Part shown: piece by piece, positions 1 through 8,863 of the stretch
Layout: each line of letters opens with the position of its first letter
How positions within the stretch are numbered: position 1 is the first letter of the stretch
Origin: CAVQBP01 sp964448105
GTDB taxonomy: Bacteria; Bacteroidota; Ignavibacteria; Ignavibacteriales; Ignavibacteriaceae
Assembly: GCA_964448105.1 (NCBI GenBank)
Contig: CAYUVK010000011.1
Coordinates: 7,888-71,887, forward strand
Direction: 5' to 3'
DNA: 64,000 nt
Notes under the pieces: generated by a model
The model's database searches: none
What the model was told of the DNA's origin: nothing
What the model saw: the letters and a program-made list of their open reading frames with translations, nothing else
Translations under genes and position numbers: made by a program

Positions 1-325
1 GTAAGCAAACGGCGATATATTCTGCTCCATCATTTCCGGGAGTACTGTATTGAATCCATTCATCTTTATTTGCAATTATTGCTTCTCCTGCTTGGACATC
101 TATTGTTTCCTTATCGGTTTTAACTCTTAACATTCCTTTAAGAACAATTGTATACTCATCAAATTCCGGTTTTTGCCCTGGTTCCACCCAGCCTGATGGA
201 CTTTTCATCCGTGCAATACTAACTGAAGTTGTATTTGAATTTACTCTTCCAACAAACTCTTCAATCTTTTTAGGTTTATTACCTGAAGCAGTCACAATTG
301 ATGGAGAATTAATTTTTTTAGCCAA
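1..325 (-). CDS. Cupin-domain protein, C-terminus cut by window edge
   Basis: The gene runs off the left edge, so only the first 108 residues or so are visible. A TTG start at 323-325 is preceded by GAGGGA at good spacing on the minus strand. The visible protein begins AKKINSPSIVTASGNKP and continues through a conserved single-domain cupin core, with GWVEPGQKPEFDEYTIVLKG, then RVKTDKETIDVQAGEA and DEWIQYSTPG. It resembles small EutQ-like or DUF861-like cupins that bind a metal in a beta-barrel. No signal peptide is seen, so it is probably cytoplasmic. The substrate cannot be told from sequence. Confidence 0.75.
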   Translation of the reverse strand, partial: MAKKINSPSIVTASGNKPKKIEEFVGRVNSNTTSVSIARMKSPSGWVEPGQKPEFDEYTIVLKGMLRVKTDKETIDVQAGEAIIANKDEWIQYSTPGNDGAEYIAVCL

Positions 326-349
326 TTTTAATCCCTCATTATGAATAAA

Positions 350-655
350 TTATTTTAATCTAGATAATTTTTCAGCAGTATGAAAAGCTTGTATAATGAT
401 AAAGAACGATATAAAAGCCCATATCGATATTAAGTAAAATTTAAAGCTTTGAAGGACAATACTTAGTAAGAGAGAAAACAAACCGGTTTCTCCCACTAAT
501 AAAATTTTCGAACCGATATAATTTTTTAATTCGATTTCTTTATTTTGTATATCAGAATTACTTTCAACTTTATGTCTTCCATTATTTATATACTTAATTG
601 AATAACCGTATAATGTAAGAAGAATTAAGCATACAAATATTATAGATTCATCCAT
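350..655 (-). CDS. Small hypothetical membrane protein
   Basis: This 101-residue ORF encodes an N-terminal hydrophobic helix (about residues 4-20), a polar middle of about 30 residues with several Lys and Glu, and a hydrophobic C-terminal half with probable helices near 50-68 and 72-92. I do not recognise a family. It lies 24 bases upstream of the cupin gene on the same strand and could share its transcript. No strong ribosome-binding site is seen before the ATG, so the start is uncertain. The ORF is plausible because it is membrane-like throughout and no competing frame exists. Confidence 0.45.
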   Translation of the reverse strand: MDESIIFVCLILLTLYGYSIKYINNGRHKVESNSDIQNKEIELKNYIGSKILLVGETGLFSLLLSIVLQSFKFYLISIWAFISFFIIIQAFHTAEKLSRLK

Positions 656-772
656 TGTTTTACTTAAAAAATTTTTGTATACAACAGAGATAATATATAA
701 ATTTTAATGAATTTTTTTTCTCTAATTTCTAAAATATACTTTTCTGAAGACTGAATAATTATCAGGAGCTGA

Positions 773-1069
773 TTATTTTTTTATCATATTTTCTAACTTT
801 TCAATATAAATAGAAAAAGCTTTTCTTCCTTTTTGAGTAAGTAGATATCTGGATAAAGGTTTTCTATTGATAAAACTTTTCTTTACGTCTATATATCCTG
901 CCTCTTCCAATTTCTTTAAATGAGTACTTAAATTACCGTCGGTTGCATTAACTTGTTCTCGAAGTAAAGTAAAGTCAGCTTCATCAATTGAAATAAGTAC
1001 AGACATAACTGCCAACCGGATCCTTGAATGTATTATATCGTCCAGTTGCTTGTAATCGAATTGGTTCAT
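773..1069 (-). CDS. Winged-helix transcriptional regulator (ArsR/MarR-like)
   Basis: This 98-residue protein has a single winged-helix DNA-binding domain. The helix-turn-helix lies around residues 33-60 (TLLREQVNATDGNLSTHLKKL, given here only as its boundaries), followed by a wing with GYIDVKKSF and RYLLTQKGRKAF. It matches the small winged-helix family often encoded next to membrane proteins of unknown function. Its ATG overlaps the TGA of the upstream membrane gene by four bases, which suggests translational coupling. It probably controls its own operon; no ligand-binding domain is present. Confidence 0.8.
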   Translation of the reverse strand: MNQFDYKQLDDIIHSRIRLAVMSVLISIDEADFTLLREQVNATDGNLSTHLKKLEEAGYIDVKKSFINRKPLSRYLLTQKGRKAFSIYIEKLENMIKK

Positions 1070-1668
1070 AACATTTTACTGGAAAATTCAGCACTATACT
1101 TTCTATACAAAACCAATCCCGGAGCGATTTGAAATGCTATCATCATACCTGCCATAATTAAAATGGAATGCATACCGGGGAATAAAAACATAATGACGGC
1201 TCCTATCCACCAGCCTGCAGAAAGAGCTGTCATCCATTTGGAATCATAAACTATTCCGCTAATAAAATACGCGACTCCAACAACAGTGCTGATTGAAGGA
1301 GAGATAAATATTCCATGAATAGCTCCGGACATGCCACCTGCAAAACCTAAAATTGTTGCAGCAATCCCCATTGCCATCCAAATAGAATTCATTATCTTGC
1401 CTGCAAATGTTCGTGATTTATAAATCTTAGCCTTTTTTGAATAATAGAGAACTGTATAAAGAGAGCCAAAACCAATAACAATTACCCAAGCCCAGTTTAT
1501 TAAGAAATAGTTTTCTGTTATAATAAGAAAGTAAGTAGCCAAAAGTCCTATTGAGCCAATTATGCCCCAGAAAATAAAACTTTTGCCGTCAATAATTAAA
1601 ATTCTTTTACTATCTTCAATTATTTTTTTAATAAAAGAAAGTTCTTCTTGAGCCGATATTGAGTCCAT
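1066..1668 (-). CDS. Integral membrane protein paired with a winged-helix regulator
   Basis: This 200-residue protein has a short acidic N-terminal cytoplasmic helix (about 1-22), then roughly five to six hydrophobic segments: about 32-50, 56-74, 93-112, 119-138, 146-162 and 165-185. It is the first gene of a two-gene operon with the regulator and has a GGAGGGA-type ribosome-binding site just before its ATG. The family is the membrane partner commonly found beside small winged-helix regulators; its role is unknown. It may pass a membrane or envelope signal to the regulator, but that rests only on gene pairing. Confidence 0.75.
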   Translation of the reverse strand: MDSISAQEELSFIKKIIEDSKRILIIDGKSFIFWGIIGSIGLLATYFLIITENYFLINWAWVIVIGFGSLYTVLYYSKKAKIYKSRTFAGKIMNSIWMAMGIAATILGFAGGMSGAIHGIFISPSISTVVGVAYFISGIVYDSKWMTALSAGWWIGAVIMFLFPGMHSILIMAGMMIAFQIAPGLVLYRKYSAEFSSKML

Positions 1669-1746
1669 ATTCCCTCCTGAAAATAAAGTACTTTGAAAAA
1701 CAAAGTTAATATATAAATTTAAAGTTCATCTGTCAAGTAAAATATT

Positions 1747-3642
1747 TTATTTTAATAAAATTAATTTTTGTGTTGAATTATGATAGCCATTCCTTAAAAT
1801 TGCAAAGTATACACCTGTGGCAACTTTCCGGCTATTTTCGTTTGTTCCATCCCAGTATAAAATTCCGTGATGAGAGAGACGGTTATAACTTCTGATTAAT
1901 TGTCCTGTTACAGAAATAATATCAATATTTGAAATAGAATTACCCGGAGTATTATATTCGATTTTACAGGATGGATTAAATGGATTTGGGTAAGCTTTCA
2001 AATAAAAATTACCTGGTAAATTCTTATTTTCACTTACACTAAGTACATAAGCCATCTTTAATACAAAATGGCAAATAGATTTTTTAGGGATAGTATATGA
2101 AAAGGTATTCCCTGTAATATTAGTTATGGAATCAATTTGAGATATATTAATACTCGTACTATCCAATTTCCAAACTTTACCGCTTAATATTTGTTTTGGG
2201 GAAGTAACAGAAAAATTCCCCACTATATCTTTATCAAAGTTTTTATTTATTACTATAAGATGAATTTCATCCCCATTATTTGTAGAGCCGTAAATTGAGC
2301 AGTTAACACTATCACTTGTCTGTGAGGGAAGATAATTATCCCCTACGGTTGAATTATTACTATCATAGTTTCTGTACATTTTATAAGCGGCGGATACATA
2401 ATTTGATGAAGAATTTATTTCCCAAAAAGTGCCGAAATAAACTCCATATTTTCCGAATATGCCCAGGACATCGTCCATAGCAATTGCACCTGAAATATCA
2501 TTTTCACCACCGTATGAAAATTCGGTAAATGCAAGTTTAGTTCCGGGATAATATTTATTAATAGAATTCATCAAATTAGGAATAAGCGGAAGATGCGCTT
2601 TTCCATATGTCCCTATCCAGCTATTTTCAATATACTTCTTATCCCATAAAGTTCTTGGTGCTTGAACTCTGGCGAGTTGATCAGCAATGGTATTGGCATC
2701 TGAATCCGTAATTCTGTTGTCTCCGATTGCTTCGGGGTACCAATGTACATCAAGAACATCGAGAAGTCTTTTGCCTGTGCTGTCTTCAGCTTCTTTCATC
2801 TTATCAAGATAATAATCAATAAACCATGAGTAACTTTTTCCAGATCTAACTGTATTCCAATCAGGTGCACCTTGAAATGTCTGATAAGCACTGAAGCCAT
2901 AGAGTGCAGGTCCAAATATTTCTGCAGAGGAATCAATATCCTTTACAGCTTTTGAGAGAGCAATAGACTTTTGAATAATTTCCCGGCAGGTAGTTTGTAG
3001 AGGATGAATTCGAGGATGAGTTGAGGGCCATAATGCGGGCTCGTTATCCAAAGCATATCCTTTTATGCCGTTTGCAGTATTTGCCATTCCATATTTATTC
3101 ACAAGAAAATTTACATATTCGTCTTCATAAACAACCGTATCAGAAGTATTTGGAATTAAAGAATATGAAGAATCCTTTTCAAATTTTACAGTAGCCCAGC
3201 GGGGAGAAGGAGCAGTTTCAGCTTCAGAAACGGGACCGTTTTTATCTTTTGCTACGTAACCAGCCATTTGAAGTGTAACCAAGGAATATGTACCGAGTTG
3301 AAGGGACTGATTATGAAAATTTGTAGTAACAATTCCGGGAACATTTTCACTATCACTAGGAATACCAGCTATCCAGGTAAGGTAATTGTCACTTTGCTGG
3401 TTGTAATCGCTTCCTGCGTTTGATGCATTGTTTTCCCAGTTATAACCTGTTAATCTATTTCCCCCCAGTCTTCTTGAAGCCCAATTTTCTCCCCCGTTTA
3501 AAAGCTGGTTGGTTCCGTATATATAAGTACTAATAGGTTTAAGTGAATCATTAACCGTAATATTAAAATTTACTTCCTGCGGATAGATGTTATAAATAAA
3601 TGCTGCAAAAGATATAAAAAGTATCGAAATATATTTATTCAT
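1747..3642 (-). CDS. Secreted GH44 endo-beta-glycanase with T9SS sorting domain
   Basis: This 631-residue exported protein has a signal peptide (about 1-21) and a GH44 catalytic domain. The acid/base glutamate is E201 in YALDNEPALW, followed by STHPRIHP, the hallmark of clostridial Cel44-type enzymes. The nucleophile is E374 in AFTEFSYGG. A beta-sandwich follows, and residues about 545-631 form a type IX secretion sorting domain starting at YPNPFNPS. GH44 enzymes cut beta-1,4-glucan, xyloglucan, lichenan and sometimes glucomannan backbones. Its position beside a mannan pathway suggests glucomannan or mixed hemicellulose as target, which is inference. AAAGG precedes the ATG. Confidence 0.9.
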   Translation of the reverse strand: MNKYISILFISFAAFIYNIYPQEVNFNITVNDSLKPISTYIYGTNQLLNGGENWASRRLGGNRLTGYNWENNASNAGSDYNQQSDNYLTWIAGIPSDSENVPGIVTTNFHNQSLQLGTYSLVTLQMAGYVAKDKNGPVSEAETAPSPRWATVKFEKDSSYSLIPNTSDTVVYEDEYVNFLVNKYGMANTANGIKGYALDNEPALWPSTHPRIHPLQTTCREIIQKSIALSKAVKDIDSSAEIFGPALYGFSAYQTFQGAPDWNTVRSGKSYSWFIDYYLDKMKEAEDSTGKRLLDVLDVHWYPEAIGDNRITDSDANTIADQLARVQAPRTLWDKKYIENSWIGTYGKAHLPLIPNLMNSINKYYPGTKLAFTEFSYGGENDISGAIAMDDVLGIFGKYGVYFGTFWEINSSSNYVSAAYKMYRNYDSNNSTVGDNYLPSQTSDSVNCSIYGSTNNGDEIHLIVINKNFDKDIVGNFSVTSPKQILSGKVWKLDSTSINISQIDSITNITGNTFSYTIPKKSICHFVLKMAYVLSVSENKNLPGNFYLKAYPNPFNPSCKIEYNTPGNSISNIDIISVTGQLIRSYNRLSHHGILYWDGTNENSRKVATGVYFAILRNGYHNSTQKLILLK

Positions 3643-3913
3643 AATTACCTTTATTTTGAAATTAAACCTGCCGGACTTTTTTGCTTAGAATACTTTTTTT
3701 TGATTTCGTAAAATATTTTTGATTTCAAAATACAAAATTATGCCGAAAAACTATCTGAATAAATTTAGTATTTGTGATTATTGAATTGAAGAATTAATAT
3801 TTTCGAAATTATTTTAGTTATTAAATCTATAAAGCATTATTATTTTGATAAAGCAATAGATAAAGTTAAATATGTTCCGAATACACTTTTAATATTGAAT
3901 TAAACATTTTTTA

Positions 3914-3930
3914 CTGGCATTGTTTATGCC
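3914..3930 (+). promoter_or_regulatory. Sigma-54 (-24/-12) promoter candidate
   Basis: The gene-free stretch from 3643 to 3962 contains CTGGCATTGTTTATGCC. It has GG at 3916-3917 and GC at 3928-3929, exactly ten bases between them as sigma-54 promoters require, and a TGGCA -24 element. Transcription would begin near 3941, about 22 bases before the symporter ATG. Nothing else recognisable lies in this stretch. A sigma-54-type response regulator is encoded at 30627-32081. Confidence 0.65.
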
Positions 3931-3962
3931 GATTTAAACAAATAAAACAAAGAATAAATTGA

Positions 3963-5810
3963 ATGACATTAAGTATTCTTGATATATCAATAGTAGTAGC
4001 TTATTTGGTATTAATTGTTCTTTTAGGTTTATATATAAGTAAGAAAGCTTCTAAAAATATAAACAGCTACTTTCTGGGCGGTAATAAAATTCCATGGTGG
4101 ATTTTGGGGATATCAAATGCATCGGGTATGTTTGATATTACAGGAACAATCTGGCTGGTTATGCTTTTTTTTATTTATGGTTTGAAAAGTCTTTTTATCC
4201 CCTGGGCCTGGCCTATATTCAACCAGATCTTTTTAATGGTGTTTCTTTCAGCCTGGTTGCGAAGATCAAATGTAATGACCGGTGCTGAATGGCTTAAAAC
4301 CAGGTTTGGAGAAGGACGCGGAGCAATTCTTTCTCAAATAGTTATTGTAATTTTTGCTATTGTAAGTGTTATCGGATTTTTGGCATATGCTTTTAAAGGT
4401 TCCGGATTATTCTTTAAAACATTTCTACCGTGGGATTTTTCGGCAAATACGTATGCATTAATAATAATGTTTATTGCTGCAATTTACGTAATTAAAGGGG
4501 GTATGTATAGCGTTGTTTTAACAGAGATTATACAGTTCATAATAATGACTATCGCATCGATTGCAATCGGAATTATTGCTTTTTATAAAGTAAGTCCGGA
4601 AACTTTAAATGCAGTATTACCTGCGGGCTGGGATCAACTATTTTTTCATTGGAAATTGAATCTTGATTGGTCTCATATTTTACCCGATCTTAATGCAAAA
4701 ATTGCAAGTGATGATTACTCTATCTTCGGTTTCTTTTTTATGATGGTTTTGTTTAAAGGTTTCCTTGTAAGCTTAGCCGGACCTGCTCCGAATTATGATA
4801 TGCAAAGAATATTATCCACAAAAAATCCTGTTGAAGCTTCAAAAATGAGTGGGATGGTAAACATTGCTTTATTTTTTCCAAGATATATGATGATTGCAGG
4901 ATTAACAGTTTTGGCAATAGGTTTCTATATCCCGCAAATTAAAGCAATGGGAGGAAATTTTAATTTTGAATCTTTACTTCCTATTGCAATAAGGGACTTT
5001 GTTCCTAATGGATTAAGAGGACTTTTAGTTGCTGGTTTGGTTGCTGCTTTTATGTCAACTTATGCTGCAACTGTTAATGCAGCTCCTGCTTACCTGGTTA
5101 ATGATATTTATAAAAGATTTATAAAACCCAATGCAGATGAAAAAGTTTATGTAAGAATGAGCTATATAGTCTCACTTGCCGTTGTTATTGTTGGATGCCT
5201 ATTTGGCTATATGACAAAATCGGTTGATCAAGTTACTTTATGGATAGTTAATTCCCTCTGGGGCGGCTATACAACTGCAAACTTTCTAAAGTGGTATTGG
5301 TGGAGATTTAACGGGTATGGTTATTTCTGGGGTATGGTTGCAGGACTTGCTTCTTTATTTATTGTTCCGTTATTGTTCCCAAGTTTAAATTCATTACAGG
5401 GTTTTCCGCTTGTGCTTCTTCTTTCATTGATTGGAAGTATAGCCGGAACATTGTTAACTCCACCTAATGATTACAATACGCTTAAAAATTTCTATATGAA
5501 TGTAAGGCCATGGGGTTTTTGGAAACCTGTTTTTGAAAAAGTTATAAAAGAGCATCCGGAGTTTGAAAAAAACAAAAACTTTGGTAAGGATATGTTTAAT
5601 GTTGTCGTTGGGATAATCTGGCAGCTTTCTTTGATGGCAGTACCTGTTTATATGGTAATACATAAAACCGGCTATATGATAGTGGGGATATTCATTTTAT
5701 TAATTACAACTATAATACTAAAATTCACCTGGTGGAATAAGCTTGAACAAAACTACGGCGAAAAGGATAAACAAATAGATGTTGAAGAGAAAGTTGTATA
5801 TTCGAAATAA
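3963..5810 (+). CDS. SSS-family sodium:solute symporter, probably for mannobiose or manno-oligosaccharides
   Basis: This 615-residue inner-membrane protein has about 14 to 15 hydrophobic segments. It carries solute:sodium symporter signatures: YFLGGNKIPWW in the first loop, the segment ending VLTEIIQF near residues 185-192, and GLLVAGLVAAFMSTYAATVN followed by YLVNDIYKRF around 355-390. SSS carriers import sugars, amino acids or vitamins with sodium. It is followed after 12 bases by a GH130 mannosylglucose phosphorylase, so the substrate is most likely a beta-mannoside disaccharide; that specificity is inferred from context. The C-terminal tail is charged and cytoplasmic. No SusC/SusD pair is present nearby. 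Confidence 0.88.
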   Translation: MTLSILDISIVVAYLVLIVLLGLYISKKASKNINSYFLGGNKIPWWILGISNASGMFDITGTIWLVMLFFIYGLKSLFIPWAWPIFNQIFLMVFLSAWLRRSNVMTGAEWLKTRFGEGRGAILSQIVIVIFAIVSVIGFLAYAFKGSGLFFKTFLPWDFSANTYALIIMFIAAIYVIKGGMYSVVLTEIIQFIIMTIASIAIGIIAFYKVSPETLNAVLPAGWDQLFFHWKLNLDWSHILPDLNAKIASDDYSIFGFFFMMVLFKGFLVSLAGPAPNYDMQRILSTKNPVEASKMSGMVNIALFFPRYMMIAGLTVLAIGFYIPQIKAMGGNFNFESLLPIAIRDFVPNGLRGLLVAGLVAAFMSTYAATVNAAPAYLVNDIYKRFIKPNADEKVYVRMSYIVSLAVVIVGCLFGYMTKSVDQVTLWIVNSLWGGYTTANFLKWYWWRFNGYGYFWGMVAGLASLFIVPLLFPSLNSLQGFPLVLLLSLIGSIAGTLLTPPNDYNTLKNFYMNVRPWGFWKPVFEKVIKEHPEFEKNKNFGKDMFNVVVGIIWQLSLMAVPVYMVIHKTGYMIVGIFILLITTIILKFTWWNKLEQNYGEKDKQIDVEEKVVYSK

Positions 5811-5822
5811 AAGAGGGAAAAA

Positions 5823-7010
5823 ATGAACCGTGCTCAATTTGATAAAAGATTAAAAACATTATTAGACGAACACGAGAAACTAATTACAAGGAAGAATGAA
5901 AAGATAAAAGAAAACAACGGAATTTTTTATCGATACAAATATCCTGTTCTAACCGGTGCTCATGCACCTGTATTTTGGCGGTATGATCTCAATTATAATT
6001 CAAATCCGAATTTAATTGAAAGATTAGGAATAAACGGAGCATTTAACTCTGGTGCAATTGAGCTTAATGGAAAAGTTTTATTAGTTGCGAGGGTTGAAGG
6101 CTGCGATAGAAAATCTTTCCTAGCTGTGGCAGAATCTCCAAATGGTGTAGATAATTTTAAATTTTGGGATTTCCCGGTTACAATACCTGAAACCAATGAT
6201 CCGGATACTAATGTTTACGATGTCAGAATTACGCAGCATGAAGATGGTTGGATTTACGGCATATTCTGTACCGAAAGAAAAGATCCCGATGCACCTGAAA
6301 GTGATACTTCAGCAGCTATAGCGCAGGCAGGTATTGCAAGGACAAAAGATCTTGTAAAATGGGAAAGACTTCCGGATTTAAAAACCAAATCTCCCCAGCA
6401 GCGGAATGTTGTTTTACACCCGGAATTTGTTAACGGAAAATATGCTTTTTATACTAGGCCGCAGGACGGATTTATAAGTACAGGAACCGGTGGGGGGATA
6501 GGATGGGGTTTAGCTGATAATATAAAAAATGCAGTTATTAATAACGAGACTATAATTGATGACAGAATTTACCATACTATTAAAGAAGTTAAAAACGGTT
6601 TAGGTCCTGCTCCAATAAAAACCGAAAAAGGTTGGCTGCAACTGGCCCACGGAGTTAGAAATACTGCTGCAGGTTTGCGATATGTTCTATATATGTTTTT
6701 AACTGATTTAGAGGAACCTAATAAAGTTATTTCCAAACCCGGTGGCTATTTCCTTGCACCGGAAGGGGAGGAAAGAGTCGGTGATGTTTCTAATGTAGTC
6801 TTCAGTAATGGATGGGTTAAAAGAAATAACGATGAAGTTTTCATTTATTACGGTTCTTCTGATACAAGAATGCATGTTGCCGTTTCAAAAGTTGATTTAC
6901 TGCTTGATTATGTTTTAAATACTCCTCCTGATGCTTTAAGAAGTGCAGAGTGCGTTAAGCAAAGAAACAAATTAATTTCAAAGAATCTGGAAATAATGAA
7001 AAATTTATAA
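5823..7010 (+). CDS. GH130 4-O-beta-D-mannosyl-D-glucose phosphorylase
   Basis: This 395-residue cytoplasmic enzyme closely follows GH130 subfamily 1. The five-bladed propeller motifs are present: FNSGAIELNGKVLLVARVEG, then DTNVYDVRITQHEDGW with the proton-donor aspartate at about 133, GIARTKDLVKWERLPDL, and YYGSSDTRMHVA near the end. The known reaction is mannosyl-beta-1,4-glucose plus phosphate giving mannose-1-phosphate and glucose. It sits in an operon with the symporter and next to a 2-epimerase that would make its substrate from mannobiose. AGAGGG lies at good spacing before the ATG. There is no signal peptide, and the length is normal for the family. Confidence 0.93.
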   Translation: MNRAQFDKRLKTLLDEHEKLITRKNEKIKENNGIFYRYKYPVLTGAHAPVFWRYDLNYNSNPNLIERLGINGAFNSGAIELNGKVLLVARVEGCDRKSFLAVAESPNGVDNFKFWDFPVTIPETNDPDTNVYDVRITQHEDGWIYGIFCTERKDPDAPESDTSAAIAQAGIARTKDLVKWERLPDLKTKSPQQRNVVLHPEFVNGKYAFYTRPQDGFISTGTGGGIGWGLADNIKNAVINNETIIDDRIYHTIKEVKNGLGPAPIKTEKGWLQLAHGVRNTAAGLRYVLYMFLTDLEEPNKVISKPGGYFLAPEGEERVGDVSNVVFSNGWVKRNNDEVFIYYGSSDTRMHVAVSKVDLLLDYVLNTPPDALRSAECVKQRNKLISKNLEIMKNL

Positions 7011-7038
7011 TCATAGAATTTTCATCTGTGCCTCCTTG

Positions 7039-7073
7039 GAAGTGCTGTGTATTTTGTACAGCATTTCTTTTTT
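7039..7073 (+). terminator. Rho-independent terminator after the GH130 gene
   Basis: GAAGTGCTGT (7039-7048) pairs with ACAGCATTTC (7058-7067), ten base pairs including one G-U, with a nine-base loop and six T immediately after. It lies 28 bases past the GH130 stop and ends the symporter-phosphorylase operon. The minus-strand epimerase gene ends at 7102, so the hairpin may act in both directions. Confidence 0.85.
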
Positions 7074-7101
7074 AAAGTAGGGAATACAAATTTTACATAC
7101 T

Positions 7102-8532
7102 CTACAAGTAATTTTTTATAGATAGACTTTCTGTGTTTTTCTTCCAATGTTTTAAGAAATCATCAAAATTTTCTTTTGCTTTCACAAAGCCTTTATTTTT
7201 CATTAAAGAAAAATTCTTGCCTGCCAAAATTTTTACACAATTCATCAGAGCTCTCCCGGTATGATAGGAGCATTTCCAGATGTGTCCTTTTGATCCTGTT
7301 TTAAAATGCGGTTCTTTATCTAGACCCCCTTCAAACCAGCCGCCATTATCTTCATCAAGCAAATAATTTTTTATATAATTCCACTGCTTATTAAAATAAT
7401 CAAGATATATTTCTTCATCCGGAAAAAGATTTGACATAATTAAAAGTATATTCAATCCTTCGGTCTGCGCCCACCAGTTTTTTGTCGGTTGTATTATAGT
7501 GCAGTTACTTTCCCCTGCAAAATAATATCCGGCATCATAAAATCCGCCGTTTTCGTTATCCCACCCGTTTACAATTGCATGATCAACCATTTTCTTTGCA
7601 ATTTTAAGAGTATCGATATCATTCTCCAACCCGAGCGTATGTGAAGCTTCAAGCATTAAGAAAGCTGTTTCATAATCATGTCCGAACGAAACATGATCCA
7701 GTCGATAGTTCTTTTCTCTAATTTCTTTAAGAGCATCTTTATGGGAAATTGGAGTCCAGTCATATTCAAAGAATAAATTCATATAACCTTTTGAAGTGGT
7801 GATAACATCCCTTATTAAGATTAATAAACCATAAAGTTTTCTTCGGAGTTCTTCATTAGGCCAAACATTATATAATTCAGTATATGCTTCGAGCAGATGG
7901 ATAGAAGAGTTTTGATCTTTATAACCGACTTCAACAGCATCATCGGCTATAGTTTTATATTTACTGTTTTTATCAAAAGGTTTTCCTTCTTTAGTTAGAA
8001 ATTGAAAGTAACCGTTTAGCTTGCGGTCAAAAGAATTAGATTCAATCCATTTAAAAGCTTTTTTAGCAAAATCTAAAATTTCTGCATCTTTTATCAGCCC
8101 ATACAAAGCTGCTAATCCATATATGGCAAATGCATTTCCATATGTTCTTTTTTCATTATTGAAGCCGAGATAATCCGTGAACTCTCCTTTATAATCTCTC
8201 ATCTGGAAAAATCCACCGTATTTTTTATCCCACATATAATTCTTTAAAAAATCATATCCATGTACCGCTGCATCATTGTAAATTTTATTATTAAAAAACA
8301 TTGCAGCTTTTGATGCCGTCCACATATGTCTTGCTTGTGTAACAATCATCTTATGTTGAACGGGCTCAATTTTCCAGTCATACGAAATATTTGTAAAATA
8401 ACCTCCGTTTTTTTTATCAACAGCAAGGGGATACCATTTTTCTAATAAGTTTTGACTAAGGGATTCCAGAAGCTCATTTAGTAAACTAGAATTATTCTGG
8501 ATAATGGCAGGTCGGACTTTTTGGTTCGTCAT
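7102..8532 (-). CDS. AGE-family disaccharide 2-epimerase (cellobiose/mannobiose 2-epimerase)
   Basis: This 476-residue cytoplasmic (alpha/alpha)6-barrel enzyme converts the reducing-end sugar of beta-1,4 disaccharides, such as mannobiose to mannosylglucose. Conserved sites are visible: ARHMWTASKA (about 67-76), SSIHLLEAY with His212, FGHDYETAFL with His285, WWAQTEG at 353-359, and HIWKCSYHTGRA with His424. These match the catalytic histidines of characterised cellobiose 2-epimerases. It is about 60 residues longer than the usual 390-410, with extra sequence near 185-205 and at the C-terminus. It is convergent with the GH130 operon, whose substrate it should supply. The ATG at 8530-8532 follows AGAGGTAATCC. 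Confidence 0.9.
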   Translation of the reverse strand: MTNQKVRPAIIQNNSSLLNELLESLSQNLLEKWYPLAVDKKNGGYFTNISYDWKIEPVQHKMIVTQARHMWTASKAAMFFNNKIYNDAAVHGYDFLKNYMWDKKYGGFFQMRDYKGEFTDYLGFNNEKRTYGNAFAIYGLAALYGLIKDAEILDFAKKAFKWIESNSFDRKLNGYFQFLTKEGKPFDKNSKYKTIADDAVEVGYKDQNSSIHLLEAYTELYNVWPNEELRRKLYGLLILIRDVITTSKGYMNLFFEYDWTPISHKDALKEIREKNYRLDHVSFGHDYETAFLMLEASHTLGLENDIDTLKIAKKMVDHAIVNGWDNENGGFYDAGYYFAGESNCTIIQPTKNWWAQTEGLNILLIMSNLFPDEEIYLDYFNKQWNYIKNYLLDEDNGGWFEGGLDKEPHFKTGSKGHIWKCSYHTGRALMNCVKILAGKNFSLMKNKGFVKAKENFDDFLKHWKKNTESLSIKNYL

Positions 8533-8812
8533 GGATTACCTCTTGATTAGTCATAAAACACTAATGAGTTTCTACAAATTTTGTACTAATTATTTTATTG
8601 AGTATTGTTAAAATTTTTGGCAATAGTTTTATGATTATGATATTGTTTTATAAAAATGATAATGTTTTTAAATAAAAATTCCTGTTTTGTTTAATACAGT
8701 CGAATGGATAAATAATTCACAAAGTTGCAAATTAACTTTACAAATTGATTATACGTGCATAAGTTTGAATATAATTATTTAAAATAATAATTATCAGAAA
8801 TCTCAGAAATAA

Positions 8813-8828
8813 TGGTATATTCTTTGTC
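8813..8828 (+). promoter_or_regulatory. Weak sigma-54-like promoter before the mannanase gene
   Basis: In the gene-free stretch 8533-8863, TGGTATATTCTTTGTC places GG at 8814-8815 and GT at 8826-8827, with the ten-base gap of sigma-54 sites and a TTTG -12 box. The -24 box is degenerate (TGGTA) and the last base is T rather than C. The distance to the ATG, about 37 bases, is close to that at 3914. The rest of the stretch is AT-rich with no other clear element. Confidence 0.35.
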
Positions 8829-8863
8829 GTTTGTTAAATATCATGTCTCGAAAACCATTTTGA

